64,000 bases of DNA, taken from positions 1 to 64,000 of the forward strand of contig CAYVQF010000030.1 of NCBI GenBank assembly GCA_964454015.1, in the 5' to 3' direction. The position numbers were made by a program, and so were the translations under genes. How positions within the stretch are numbered: the stretch's first letter is position 1; each line of letters starts with the position of its first letter. The stretch comes from CAYVQF01 sp964454015. Lineage in GTDB: Bacteria; Myxococcota_A; Bradymonadia; UBA4248. A model generated the notes under the pieces. The model was not told the DNA's origin. It did no database searches and saw only the letters and a program-made list of their open reading frames with translations. Positions 51,782-60,375 of the stretch are shown here, piece by piece.

Positions 51782-54280
51782 ATGATCATGCGAAGGATAC
51801 CACGATTGAACTACTGCGCAGCCTTCATAGCTGCGTCTCTGCTCTGTTTTACGGCTTGTGACGAGTCTACCCCCAAGGATCGCGATGTCATCGACCTCAT
51901 CGACGCGCCTGATCTCACCTGTGGTGGCGAAGTCTGCCCGGGCTTGTGCTGCGACGAGGTCTGTGTGCTCGGTGACGACCGAGACCACTGCGGTGCCTGT
52001 GGGCGCGCCTGTGGTCCCTATGAGGTGTGCCAGGGCGGCCAGTGCCTGTGTCAGCCTGACGGCGGTGCCAGCCTCTTCTTGTGTGGGGCCGATGAGATCT
52101 GTTGCCCAGGACAAGGTTGCTTGGTGAGCCTCTCCGATCCGTGGAATTGTGGGGCCTGTGGACAACAATGCCAAGCCGGCGAGGTCTGCCAACAAGGTCG
52201 CTGTCTCTGCGGCGACCTGACGAGCGCTGATGGGCCAGCCTGTACCGATGGCAACATTTGCTGTGGTGACGCGTGCGCCACGGCCGATGCCGAGATCTGT
52301 GCCTGCGCCGATGAGGTCTGCGGTCTAGGCCAGCGCTGCTGCGACGAGGCCTGTGTCGACCTCGCCGTGGACTATGAGAACTGCGGTGACTGCGGCCAGC
52401 GCTGCGCTTTGGGACAGCGCTGCCTCGGCGGGCAATGCACCTGTAGACTGACGACAGCGAGCTGCGACGGCGATGCCAGCACGGGTTGCGAGGTCGACCT
52501 GCGGACCAACGTCTCGCACTGCGGGCGCTGCGGCCAGGCCTGCGAGAGTGGCTTCGTGTGCTACGATGGGCGTTGCGTCCAGAGTTGTCCTGTCTATCTC
52601 GACAACTGCCAAGGATCCTGCGTGGACACCGAATTGAGCCGTTTCCACTGCGGTGCCTGCGGCAACACCTGCCCGCCTGGTGAGGTCTGTTCTTCTGGGA
52701 GCTGCGGTCTCAACTGCCAGCTTGGCCTGGAGAAGTGTGGCGACATCTGTGTGGATCTACAGCGGGACCTCTCGCACTGCGGTGCCTGCGGGCGCTCCTG
52801 TAGTGCCGGCGAGGTATGCTGGGATGGGAGGTGCCAGGTGGCTTGCCCGAGCTATCTGACCCGTTGCGGACAGCGCTGTGTCGATGCCCGGATCGATCCC
52901 GCGCACTGCGGCGGTTGTGGGCTGGCCTGTGACTCAGGCCTCCTGTGTGCTCAGGGGCAGTGTCTCCAGGTCTGCCCCGATGGGCTCCACCCCTGCGCCG
53001 GTGGCTGCGTCGACCTCGCCTCCCACGCGGGTCACTGCGGTGCCTGTGGGGTGCGCTGCCTCGGCGGCATGGCCTGTGTCAATGGTGAGTGCCTGGGGCA
53101 ATGTCCGTGGCCCCAGATCATGTGCGAGGGCGAGTGTGTCGACCCGCGCTCGGACGTGGTCTTCTGTGGCGCGACGACCTGCACCAACGCCACACCTTGT
53201 GGTCTCAATCAGCGCTGCCAGAACGGTCAGTGCGTTTGCGCCCCAGGATTTGCCGACTGCAACCAAGACCCCGCCGATGGCTGCGAGGCCCACACGCCAA
53301 CCGAGGAGGAGCACTGTGGCGCTTGCGGCGTGGCCTGCGGCACGGCTCAGACCTGCTGCAGCGGGAGCTGTGTGGACCGCAGCGTGGACGTCGACAATTG
53401 TGGCGCTTGTGCCGTGCGCTGTGGTGGCGGCGCCAACGCCGAAGCGGCTTGCTTCGAGGGCTTCTGCGCATTGGACTGTGACGCCGGATGGGACGACTGC
53501 AACCTCGACGCTGCCGACGGCTGTGAGTTCCCCGTCGCCGCCGACGTGAACAACTGTGGCGCTTGCGGCTTGGTGTGCAGCCAGAATAACGGCACGGCGT
53601 TGTGCGCCGAGAGTCGCTGCTCCATCACCTGTGACGATGGCTACGGGAACTGCAACGATGACGCCTCTGATGGTTGCGAGAGCGAGCTGGGCACTGACAT
53701 CGCCCACTGTGGCGGTTGTGGCATCGCCTGCCACTTTGCCAACGCCGAGGCCCTCTGTGTCGACGGTGCGTGCGCCATGGGGGCCTGCGCGCCCTTCTTC
53801 TTTGACTGTGACAACGATCCGAGCAATGGCTGCGAATCTGTCGGTCAATGCACCATCACCGATGGGCCTTGTGTGGAATGTCAGGGCGGGTGGGCCTTGG
53901 GCTACTCAGATATTTACCGCGAAGATCCATGGGACTGTGACCCTCGCTGCCACTTCATCCCCAGCTATAGCACTTGGTTCGATCAAACCTATTACACGCG
54001 TTTGCCCATGGGCTGTGAGTGGACGGGAACGTCGTCGACCTATCAAGGAATGCCTGTGGACTTCAAAGTCGACTACGACCACGTCAACGACCAGTGGGAG
54101 ATCACGGCGACGCTCGCCGCGGAGCCTGGCTGTACCTGGCGTGCGAATGTCGATGCCGATCCCATGTGTGAATTCAACGGCGAGTCTGGACAATTCACCA
54201 ATGATGTCCTGCTCGTGGGTGACGGCTTCTATTCCCAGGGCTGCGACGTGCGGCTGAGTCCCTACGGCATCGAAAACTGA
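51782..54280 (+). CDS. Large cysteine-rich repeat lipoprotein, copy 2
   Basis: This is an 832-residue paralogue of the gene at 48379. Three in-frame ATGs (51776, 51782, 51788) follow AAGGAG; 51782 has the best spacing (six bases). The lipoprotein signal ends IAASLLCFTAC, with Asp at +2. Module order and count parallel copy 1: HCGACGRAC at the start, then repeated HCGxCG modules, then DCN...DGCE modules, and a beta-rich end with VDFKVDYDHVNDQWEITATL. Identity is spread over the whole length, so the pair arose by duplication of a complete gene. Function unknown. Confidence 0.85.
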   Translation: MIMRRIPRLNYCAAFIAASLLCFTACDESTPKDRDVIDLIDAPDLTCGGEVCPGLCCDEVCVLGDDRDHCGACGRACGPYEVCQGGQCLCQPDGGASLFLCGADEICCPGQGCLVSLSDPWNCGACGQQCQAGEVCQQGRCLCGDLTSADGPACTDGNICCGDACATADAEICACADEVCGLGQRCCDEACVDLAVDYENCGDCGQRCALGQRCLGGQCTCRLTTASCDGDASTGCEVDLRTNVSHCGRCGQACESGFVCYDGRCVQSCPVYLDNCQGSCVDTELSRFHCGACGNTCPPGEVCSSGSCGLNCQLGLEKCGDICVDLQRDLSHCGACGRSCSAGEVCWDGRCQVACPSYLTRCGQRCVDARIDPAHCGGCGLACDSGLLCAQGQCLQVCPDGLHPCAGGCVDLASHAGHCGACGVRCLGGMACVNGECLGQCPWPQIMCEGECVDPRSDVVFCGATTCTNATPCGLNQRCQNGQCVCAPGFADCNQDPADGCEAHTPTEEEHCGACGVACGTAQTCCSGSCVDRSVDVDNCGACAVRCGGGANAEAACFEGFCALDCDAGWDDCNLDAADGCEFPVAADVNNCGACGLVCSQNNGTALCAESRCSITCDDGYGNCNDDASDGCESELGTDIAHCGGCGIACHFANAEALCVDGACAMGACAPFFFDCDNDPSNGCESVGQCTITDGPCVECQGGWALGYSDIYREDPWDCDPRCHFIPSYSTWFDQTYYTRLPMGCEWTGTSSTYQGMPVDFKVDYDHVNDQWEITATLAAEPGCTWRANVDADPMCEFNGESGQFTNDVLLVGDGFYSQGCDVRLSPYGIEN

Positions 54281-54326
54281 GCTCGCGTTCTGCCCCCTTC
54301 GCTGACCTTTCAACACGCTTGGACTG

Positions 54327-55787
54327 ATGCACACCTTTGGTTGGCTCTCCCTGCTTCCCCCTCTGGGGGCCATCGTCTTGGCCATCACCACGCGACAAGT
54401 GGCCCTGTCGCTCTTCATGGGGATCTGGCTGGGCTGGACCATCTTGGTGGGGGGCAACCCCCTGCTCGGTCTCCAGGAAGCGCTCAACGCCGTGGTCGAT
54501 GTCTTTGCCAGCGGCTACAACACCAAGGTCATCTTGTTCAGCGCCCTGGTCGGTGCGCTCATCACCCTCATGCAACGCGCTGGCGGCGTGGACGCCTTCG
54601 TTCACTGGATGCGGCAGAAGCGTTGGGGCCACAGCCGGCGCAGCGTCGGGCTCATCGCCTGGACCACGGGGGTCATCGTCTTCATCGAGTCGAGCATCAC
54701 CTGTCTGGTGGCCGGTGCCATCGCGCGCCCGCTCGCGGATCGGGTGCAGATGTCGCGGGAGAAGTTGGCCTACATCATCGACTCGACTTCGGCTCCCGTG
54801 TGTATCCTCATCCCCCTCAACGCCTGGGGTGCCTACATCATGGCGCTGCTCGCCCAGGAGGGTGAGGCCCAGCCCTTGGCCCTGATGTTGAGCGCCGTGG
54901 CGTTGAATTTTTACGCCATCCTCGCCCTGCTCATGACGCTGGCCGTGGTGCTCTTCGCCTTCGACATCGGCCCCATGGCCAAGGCCGAGCGACGCGCGCG
55001 CGAGGAGGGTAAAGTCCTGGCCGATGATGCTCAACCCATGATCGCCGACGACGCCATCGCCATGCCAGCCAAAGAAGGCATCCCCCTGCGCTCGGTCAAC
55101 ATGCTCCTGCCAGTCCTCACCCTGGTGGTCATGATGCCCATCGGCTTGTGGGTGACGGGGGCACAGGCCCTGGCCGCGCGCCATGAAGCCGCGTCGGGGC
55201 TGCTCGACCTTCTAGGCGCCGGATCCGGCGCGACGGCCGTGCTGTGGGCGGTCCTGGCGGCCATCGTAGTCGCCGTGCTCCTCGCCATGGGACAAGGGAT
55301 CCTGCGTTTGCGGGAGGTGATGGGCTTGAGCTTTCGTGGCGCGGGGGCCTTGGTCCCCATGGCGGTCATCATGATGCTCGCCTTTGCCATCAACGCCACC
55401 TGCGGCGAGCTGGGCACCGGGCCCTGGGTCGCTGCCGCGGTGGCTTCCTTCGTTTCGCCTTGGGCTGCGCCGGCCCTTCTCTTTGCCGTGTCGGCTTTCA
55501 TCGCCTTCTCCACGGGCACCTCCTGGGGCACCTTCGGCATCATGACGCCCATCGCTTTTGGTCTGGCCGCGGGTATCGACGCGCCCCTCGCCCTCTCCCT
55601 CGCCGCGGTCCTCGGGGGCGGTGTCTTTGGCGACCACGCCTCCCCCATATCGGACACTTCAGTGATCGCCTCGATGGCAGCCGCCTCTGACCATATCGAT
55701 CATGTTCGTACGCAATTGCCCTATGCCGTGATCTGTGCAGCCGGCGCTTTCGTACTTTACGTGATTGCTGGCATTTCCATCGTTTGA
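54327..55787 (+). CDS. NhaC-family Na+/H+ antiporter-type transporter
   Basis: This is a 486-residue polytopic membrane protein with about 12 spans. Features of the NhaC/NhaC-like family include VFASGYNTKVILFSALVGAL, VIFIESSITCLVAGAIARPL, IDSTSAPVCILIPLNAWGAY, FIAFSTGTSWGTFGIMTPIA and VFGDHASPISDTSVIASMAA. A charged cytoplasmic loop is between about residues 215 and 245. Na+/H+ exchange is expected for the family, but amino-acid or organic-acid exchangers share the fold. The ATG at 54327 lacks a clear ribosome-binding site. Confidence 0.87.
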   Translation: MHTFGWLSLLPPLGAIVLAITTRQVALSLFMGIWLGWTILVGGNPLLGLQEALNAVVDVFASGYNTKVILFSALVGALITLMQRAGGVDAFVHWMRQKRWGHSRRSVGLIAWTTGVIVFIESSITCLVAGAIARPLADRVQMSREKLAYIIDSTSAPVCILIPLNAWGAYIMALLAQEGEAQPLALMLSAVALNFYAILALLMTLAVVLFAFDIGPMAKAERRAREEGKVLADDAQPMIADDAIAMPAKEGIPLRSVNMLLPVLTLVVMMPIGLWVTGAQALAARHEAASGLLDLLGAGSGATAVLWAVLAAIVVAVLLAMGQGILRLREVMGLSFRGAGALVPMAVIMMLAFAINATCGELGTGPWVAAAVASFVSPWAAPALLFAVSAFIAFSTGTSWGTFGIMTPIAFGLAAGIDAPLALSLAAVLGGGVFGDHASPISDTSVIASMAAASDHIDHVRTQLPYAVICAAGAFVLYVIAGISIV

Positions 55788-55968
55788 ACGCCAGCTTGGA
55801 TCGTGTATCTTAGCTGTGCGTGGTCGGATTCTGTCCAGGACAATTCTATCGTTCTGCCTGGACTTAGTGTCTTGCCTTGGCACTGAAAGTGCGTTGGGCA
55901 CCTAGGGCCCTCGCGAGGATTTTGTTTTCTTCTTGCGAGGCTTGCTGATCCGCTTCCCTTTCCCTGCT

Positions 55969-55992
55969 ATACCTATCTGGCTAATGAGGTAT
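55969..55992. promoter_or_regulatory. Inverted repeat over the Rrf2 gene's leader, likely operator
   Basis: ATACCT and AGGTAT are perfect 6-bp arms 12 bases apart. The right arm overlaps the GAGG ribosome-binding site (55986-55989) of the Rrf2 gene, and the left arm overlaps a -10-like TATACC. This placement fits autoregulation of the Rrf2 gene and, through read-through, the cysK gene. The binding protein is inferred from position. Confidence 0.5.
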
Positions 55993-55996
55993 TGGC

Positions 55997-56440
55997 ATGC
56001 GCTTGAGCCAAAAAGCTGACTATGCGATCAGAGCCATGTTTGAGTTGACCCGTCTCGGTGGAAATGAACGTTCCGTGCGCACGGCTGAGTTGGCCGCGCG
56101 GGATAGCCTTCCGGAGAAATTTCTCGAAGGCATCGTGGTGGATTTGCGCAAAGCGGGGCTCATCAAGAGTCAGCGAGGTAAAGGCGGCGGGCACCGCCTG
56201 GCCAAGGCGCCACAGGCGATCACCCTCGGTGATATTTGGCGCGCCATCGACGGGGCGCTGTCGCCGGTGGCCAGTCTCGAGATGGAACATGTCGCCATGC
56301 ACAGCACGGCGACGGCCATGCTCATCCCCGTGTGGCGCGAAGTCGAGCAGGCCGTGGCGCAGATCGTCGATGCCGTAACCCTAGCGGATTTGGTGGAGAG
56401 AGCCGACGCGGAGTGCCACGCGATCGACTTTGTCATTTAG
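55997..56440 (+). CDS. Rrf2-family transcriptional regulator
   Basis: This is a 147-residue winged-helix protein. It has the Rrf2 N-terminus MRLSQKADYAIRAMFEL, TAELAARDSLPEKFLEGIVV (recognition helix) and RGKGGGHRLAKAPQAITLGD (wing). Iron-sulfur Rrf2 proteins such as IscR and NsrR have three cysteines in the effector region; here only one cysteine occurs, near the C-terminus, so the protein is probably not a cluster sensor and may resemble CymR, which senses sulfur status with CysK. The next gene is cysK, 54 bp downstream, which supports control of cysteine synthesis. Confidence 0.9.
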   Translation: MRLSQKADYAIRAMFELTRLGGNERSVRTAELAARDSLPEKFLEGIVVDLRKAGLIKSQRGKGGGHRLAKAPQAITLGDIWRAIDGALSPVASLEMEHVAMHSTATAMLIPVWREVEQAVAQIVDAVTLADLVERADAECHAIDFVI

Positions 56441-56494
56441 CGGCGCAGAGCTTTGGCGTTTTGGTTGCCAAAGCGTTGTCTTGATGAGGAAGAA

Positions 56495-57463
56495 ATGGGA
56501 CGTATTTACGATGACAACAGCTTGTCCATTGGACGAACACCGATGGTACGTTTACAGCGCTTGACCCAGGGCCTCGGGGCTCAGGTACTGGTCAAGATCG
56601 AGGGGCGCAACCCGGCCTATTCGGTGAAGTGTCGCATCGGTGCCGGCATGATCTGGGATGCCGAATCGCGCGGTCTTTTGGTACGTGGATCCAAGGACAT
56701 CACGGTGGTGGAGCCGACGAGCGGGAACACGGGCATTGCCCTGGCTTTTGTCTGTGCGGCACGCGGCTATCCTCTGATCCTCACCATGCCCGAGACCATG
56801 TCGGTGGAGCGCCGCCGCATGCTGCGCGCTTTTGGCGCTGAGGTGCTTTTGACCGATGGGGCCAAAGGGATGTCTGGCGCCATCGCCCGGGCCGAGGAGC
56901 TGGTCGAGAACGATCCCCAACGTTTCTTCATGCCGCAGCAGTTCAACAATCCGGCAAACCCGGCCATTCACACCCAGACCACGGGTCCAGAGATCTGGGA
57001 CGACACGGAGGGCAACGTCCACGTCTTCGTCGCCGGCGTGGGAACGGGCGGGACCATCACGGGGGTGAGTCGCTATATCAAAGAGATCCAGGGGCACGGG
57101 CTGCATTCCGTCGCCGTGGAGCCCGCGAACTCGCCGGTCCTCACCCAATTGCGGGCGGGTCAGGCCGTGCAGCCAGGCAAGCACATCATCCAAGGGATAG
57201 GCGCAGGCTTCAAGCCGGGCGTCCTCGACTTGAACCTGGTCGACGAGATCCAGACGGTGGAGAACGACGAAGCCCTAGAGATGGCCCTGCGTCTGCAACG
57301 CGAAGAGGGGATGAGCGTGGGTATCTCCAGCGGCGCCAACGTGAGCGTCGCCCTGCGCCTCGCGGCCCAGCCCGAATGGGCCGGCAAGACCATCGTGACG
57401 GTGTTGCCCGATGCGGGCGAGCGCTATATGTCCACGGCCCTCTTCCAAGACATTCCGGCCTGA
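56495..57463 (+). CDS. cysK: Cysteine synthase A (O-acetylserine sulfhydrylase)
   Basis: CysK makes L-cysteine from O-acetylserine and sulfide with PLP. The 322-residue protein starts at ATG 56495 behind GAGGA; an earlier in-frame start at 56453 is rejected. It has the PLP lysine in NPAYSVKCRIGAGMI, the substrate loop EPTSGNTGIALAF, the QQFNNPANPAIH segment, the phosphate loop GVGTGGTITGVSRYI and SSGAN near the end. This fits CysK better than CysM. It follows an Rrf2 regulator, and the two may form a CymR-CysK-like pair. Confidence 0.93.
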   Translation: MGRIYDDNSLSIGRTPMVRLQRLTQGLGAQVLVKIEGRNPAYSVKCRIGAGMIWDAESRGLLVRGSKDITVVEPTSGNTGIALAFVCAARGYPLILTMPETMSVERRRMLRAFGAEVLLTDGAKGMSGAIARAEELVENDPQRFFMPQQFNNPANPAIHTQTTGPEIWDDTEGNVHVFVAGVGTGGTITGVSRYIKEIQGHGLHSVAVEPANSPVLTQLRAGQAVQPGKHIIQGIGAGFKPGVLDLNLVDEIQTVENDEALEMALRLQREEGMSVGISSGANVSVALRLAAQPEWAGKTIVTVLPDAGERYMSTALFQDIPA

Positions 57464-57633
57464 ACGCTTCAGGCACCGAAAAAGTTGAGTCCTGAGCCTT
57501 GGCACGGTAAAAAAGGACGGCGCGCCTGTGACGACCTGAGTCGATCGCTGGCGCGTTGTCTTTTTCCGCATCCCTGGCGCCGTCGGACGCCGCGCAAAGG
57601 GAGCGCTACTCATCAAGAAGAAGGAGCACCCCG

Positions 57634-58209
57634 GTGATCCCCAAGATGCCCAAATGGGAATGGCGCGCTTTTGGCCCTGACCTCAGCCTCGTAGAAGACA
57701 AGCTGGCGGCGTTGCCCGTGCTGGCGAGCATGGAGCGGCAGGAGACGCTCATCGTCTCGAAATGCAGTGAAGCCTTCTGCATGCTGCGCGAAGATGCGCT
57801 CCATCTCTGGCAAACACTGAGCAGAGACGGGGTGCTGGTCCAGTGGGATGAGGAGCTGGTCCTCCCCTTCCCCCTGACAGAGGCCCAGATCGCTCAGGTC
57901 TTTCGCGCTTGGGGACTGGAGACACCTCAGGTCGACGGGGGCGAGCTGCCGGCAGAGCTCTTCATGATGATCTTGGTCGGTGGCTCAGAGGAGCTCAAGA
58001 CCGTGGACTGCCAGTCCTCCAGCCGCGTGTACCGCATCGACGGCGCTGAGGTGGTGCAGGCCATTCTCCACCTCGACGGTGAGGCGGTGCGCTCCCTCTC
58101 GGTGTCCCATGACGACGCGACGGCCGTGCGTGACGTCGTGGCGCGCTTGGGGTTGCGCGGTGCCGGCTCGAGCTTCAGGGCCTTCCTCGCTGCGGTCGCG
58201 CCGTGGTAG
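57634..58209 (+). CDS. CYTH-like protein translationally coupled to a Ppx/GppA gene
   Basis: This is a 191-residue protein. GTG at 57634 is chosen because AAGGAG lies seven bases upstream; ATG at 57646 is an alternative. It begins with KMPKWEWRAFGPDLS and continues with ETLIVSKCSEAFCMLREDAL, LVQWDEELVLPFPL and later AILHLDGEAVRSLSV. The WEWRxFG opening and the middle strand pattern resemble proteins with CYTH-like domains found next to exopolyphosphatase genes. Its stop overlaps the next gene's start by seven bases. I consider the CYTH link probable but not proven. Confidence 0.65.
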   Translation: MIPKMPKWEWRAFGPDLSLVEDKLAALPVLASMERQETLIVSKCSEAFCMLREDALHLWQTLSRDGVLVQWDEELVLPFPLTEAQIAQVFRAWGLETPQVDGGELPAELFMMILVGGSEELKTVDCQSSSRVYRIDGAEVVQAILHLDGEAVRSLSVSHDDATAVRDVVARLGLRGAGSSFRAFLAAVAPW

Positions 58210-59156
58210 CTGACCATGGGGAAGGCTCGGCGCACCCGCGCGCACCGTTGGTCGCGGCGCTGGACGTCGGCTCCAACTCCATCCTCATGTTGGTAGCGCG
58301 TCGCGGGCTCGATGGGACGCTGCACCCGATGGTGGATACGGGTGAAATCTGCCAGTTGGCGCGGGGGATGACCCAGGGTCGCCTGGCTGAGGCGTCCATG
58401 CAACGCGCCTTGGCCACCTTGTCGCGTTTGCTGGGCCAGGGACGCGCCCTCGGTGTCTCCCAGTGGGCCGCCGTCGGGACCAAAGCGCTGAGGACGGCCA
58501 CTAACGCCGCAGACTTTCTCACGGCGGCGCGCCGCCTGGGGATCGACATCGAGGTCATCAGCGGCCACGAAGAAGCGCGCCTGGGCTTCTTGGGCGCCGC
58601 CTCCGGCCTCAAACAAGAAGCCCAGGCGCGCTCTGCAACCTTCGACATTGGCGGAGCCTCCACAGAGCTCGCCCTTGGCCAGGGACAGCGCCTGGACCAG
58701 TGGCAGAGCTTCGACGTGGGCGCTGTCGCGGCGCATGAAGCCTACCTCGCCGGCCAAGACCCGCCCCTGCCAACTGCGGCCGCCACCCTCTCGACCCACC
58801 TCCATAGCCTCTTTCGCCCCCTCCACACCCTCACCGTGACGGACATCGTCGGGATTGGCGGCACCGTCACCACCCTCGCCTGTATCGCCCGCGCCATCCA
58901 TCCCTTCTCGCCCTCCGCCATCGATGGCCTGTGCCTCGGCGCCCAGGAAATCAACACCTGGTCCCAACGCCTCCTCCACATGAATCTCGAGACGCGCCGC
59001 GCCCTCCCCGGCATGCCGCCGGAACGCGCCGAGGTCCTGCCCGCAGGCCTGCTCATCCTGCAACACCTCCTCACCGCCCTGCGCCTCGACACCTGCCGCG
59101 TCAGCACCCGCGGACTGCGCCATGGCCTGCTCCAAGAGCGCTTCGCTTCAGCCTGA
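58203..59156 (+). CDS. Ppx/GppA-family phosphatase
   Basis: This is a 317-residue member of the exopolyphosphatase/guanosine pentaphosphate phosphohydrolase family. The start GTG 58203 overlaps the preceding stop, so translation is coupled. It has the phosphate-1 motif ALDVGSNSILMLVA, VGTKALRTATN, ISGHEEARLGFLGA, the phosphate-2 motif FDIGGASTELALG and GIGGTVTTLACIA. At about 317 residues it has only the ASKHA core and lacks the C-terminal HD-like region of E. coli Ppx, as in the short Ppx type. Polyphosphate or (p)ppGpp hydrolysis is expected; the substrate is unresolved. Confidence 0.88.
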   Translation: MVADHGEGSAHPRAPLVAALDVGSNSILMLVARRGLDGTLHPMVDTGEICQLARGMTQGRLAEASMQRALATLSRLLGQGRALGVSQWAAVGTKALRTATNAADFLTAARRLGIDIEVISGHEEARLGFLGAASGLKQEAQARSATFDIGGASTELALGQGQRLDQWQSFDVGAVAAHEAYLAGQDPPLPTAAATLSTHLHSLFRPLHTLTVTDIVGIGGTVTTLACIARAIHPFSPSAIDGLCLGAQEINTWSQRLLHMNLETRRALPGMPPERAEVLPAGLLILQHLLTALRLDTCRVSTRGLRHGLLQERFASA

Positions 59157-59201
59157 GACCAAGCAGCACGCGCGCCCCGGCCCATGCCCTAAGTACAAAA
59201 A

Positions 59202-59234
59202 CCCAATTGACAAAAATGTCAGTTGGGCTAGGCT
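59202..59234 (+). promoter_or_regulatory. Candidate promoter with inverted repeat before the porin gene
   Basis: An 11-bp inverted repeat with one G-U pair (CCCAATTGACA, loop AAAA, TGTCAGTTGGG; 59202-59227) contains the consensus -35 hexamer TTGACA at 59207. A -10-like TAGGCT follows at 59229, spacing 16. The repeat therefore covers the -35 element, which is a common arrangement for a repressor or activator site. No T-run follows the stem, so it is not a factor-independent terminator. Confidence 0.55.
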
Positions 59235-59267
59235 CGACCCCTTGCCCGCTGGAGGGCTCTGGCGCAA

Positions 59268-60362
59268 ATGGATTGGGTGAGCATGCTTCATCATCGTTGC
59301 ACTTTCTTCGTCGCCATCTTCTTCACCTGCGGCCTCGCCACCTCGGCCCACGCCGAGCTGACCCTCAAGTCAGATGAGGCCACGGCGCTCATCGGCGGTC
59401 GCACCCAGGTCGGCTACGTGGCGCAGCCCCACGCACGGGCTGACGATCGCAGCAACAACCGCTTTCTCAGCAAACAGACGCGCCTCGAACTGACCGTCGA
59501 GGCCTGGGAAGACTTCAGCGGTAACTTCGTCATCGATCTCTTCGGTGCCCGGGGACTCCCAGGCGCCAAGGATGTCTGGGTCGCCTGGGCACCCCTGCGC
59601 TGGCTCTCCCTCAAGCTCGGCCAGTTCAAGCCCCCCGTCTCCCGCCAACGCGTCGTCTCCGGCCGCGACACCCTCTTCTCCGATCGCCCGACGGTGATCA
59701 ACCGCCTGGCCCCCCCCCGCGAGATGGGGATGAGCGCCTCGTTCCTCTTTGACGAGCGCCGCTACCAGATCCACCTCGGCGCCTTCAACGGCCAGCGGGA
59801 GAACGTCCTCGTCGACGACCGCGAAGGCTTCCCCCTCTTCACCTTCCGCTTCGAGGCCATGCCCCTCGGTGTCATGAATGCCGCCGAAGGCGCCCTGCCC
59901 TGGTCTGAAGACTTCCGCCTCCAGCTCGGCCTGTGGGGCACCTTCACCCGCGACGACTCCGCTCCCACCGCCGACGAAGACCCACGCACCTTGGAGAAGA
60001 GCCAGCTCGGTGCAGACCTGGCAATGCGCTACCAGGGCTTCTTCTTCAGCGCCGAAGGCAGCGCCCGCCGTTGGCGTGACGCCGCCGGCAACGACGGCAT
60101 CGCCTGGGGCGCTTACGCCCAGGCCAGCTACCTCATCGAGGCCATCTATCTGGAGGCCGCCCTGCGCTTCTCCTACTACGATGAGCGCCTAGGACACGGG
60201 AAAAATAGCTGCCCCACCATCAGCTACGGCCTCAACTACTACCCCTTCGGCTCCCACCTCCTCAAAGTGAACCTCGCCTACACTGACCACCTGCCGAGCC
60301 CCGACAGCGACGCCGACTGGGACGAAGACGAGCTCTCCATCATCGTCCAGTTGGCCTTCTAA
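59268..60362 (+). CDS. Porin, OprO/OprP-like (phosphate-selective porin family)
   Basis: This is a 364-residue outer-membrane beta-barrel. A signal peptide ends TSAHA, and the rest has alternating-hydrophobic strands with segments like FLSKQTRLELTVEAWEDFSG, WLSLKLGQFKPPVSRQRVVS and RLAPPREMGM, which follow the OprO/P pattern (including the LGQFKxP motif common to this family). The C-terminus is a single strand ending with phenylalanine (IIVQLAF), typical of barrel insertion. The start at 59268 has GGAGGG 11 bases upstream; ATG at 59283 is an alternative. It follows a Ppx gene and a candidate promoter. Confidence 0.82.
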   Translation: MDWVSMLHHRCTFFVAIFFTCGLATSAHAELTLKSDEATALIGGRTQVGYVAQPHARADDRSNNRFLSKQTRLELTVEAWEDFSGNFVIDLFGARGLPGAKDVWVAWAPLRWLSLKLGQFKPPVSRQRVVSGRDTLFSDRPTVINRLAPPREMGMSASFLFDERRYQIHLGAFNGQRENVLVDDREGFPLFTFRFEAMPLGVMNAAEGALPWSEDFRLQLGLWGTFTRDDSAPTADEDPRTLEKSQLGADLAMRYQGFFFSAEGSARRWRDAAGNDGIAWGAYAQASYLIEAIYLEAALRFSYYDERLGHGKNSCPTISYGLNYYPFGSHLLKVNLAYTDHLPSPDSDADWDEDELSIIVQLAF

Positions 60363-60375
60363 GCAGGGGCCAGGC

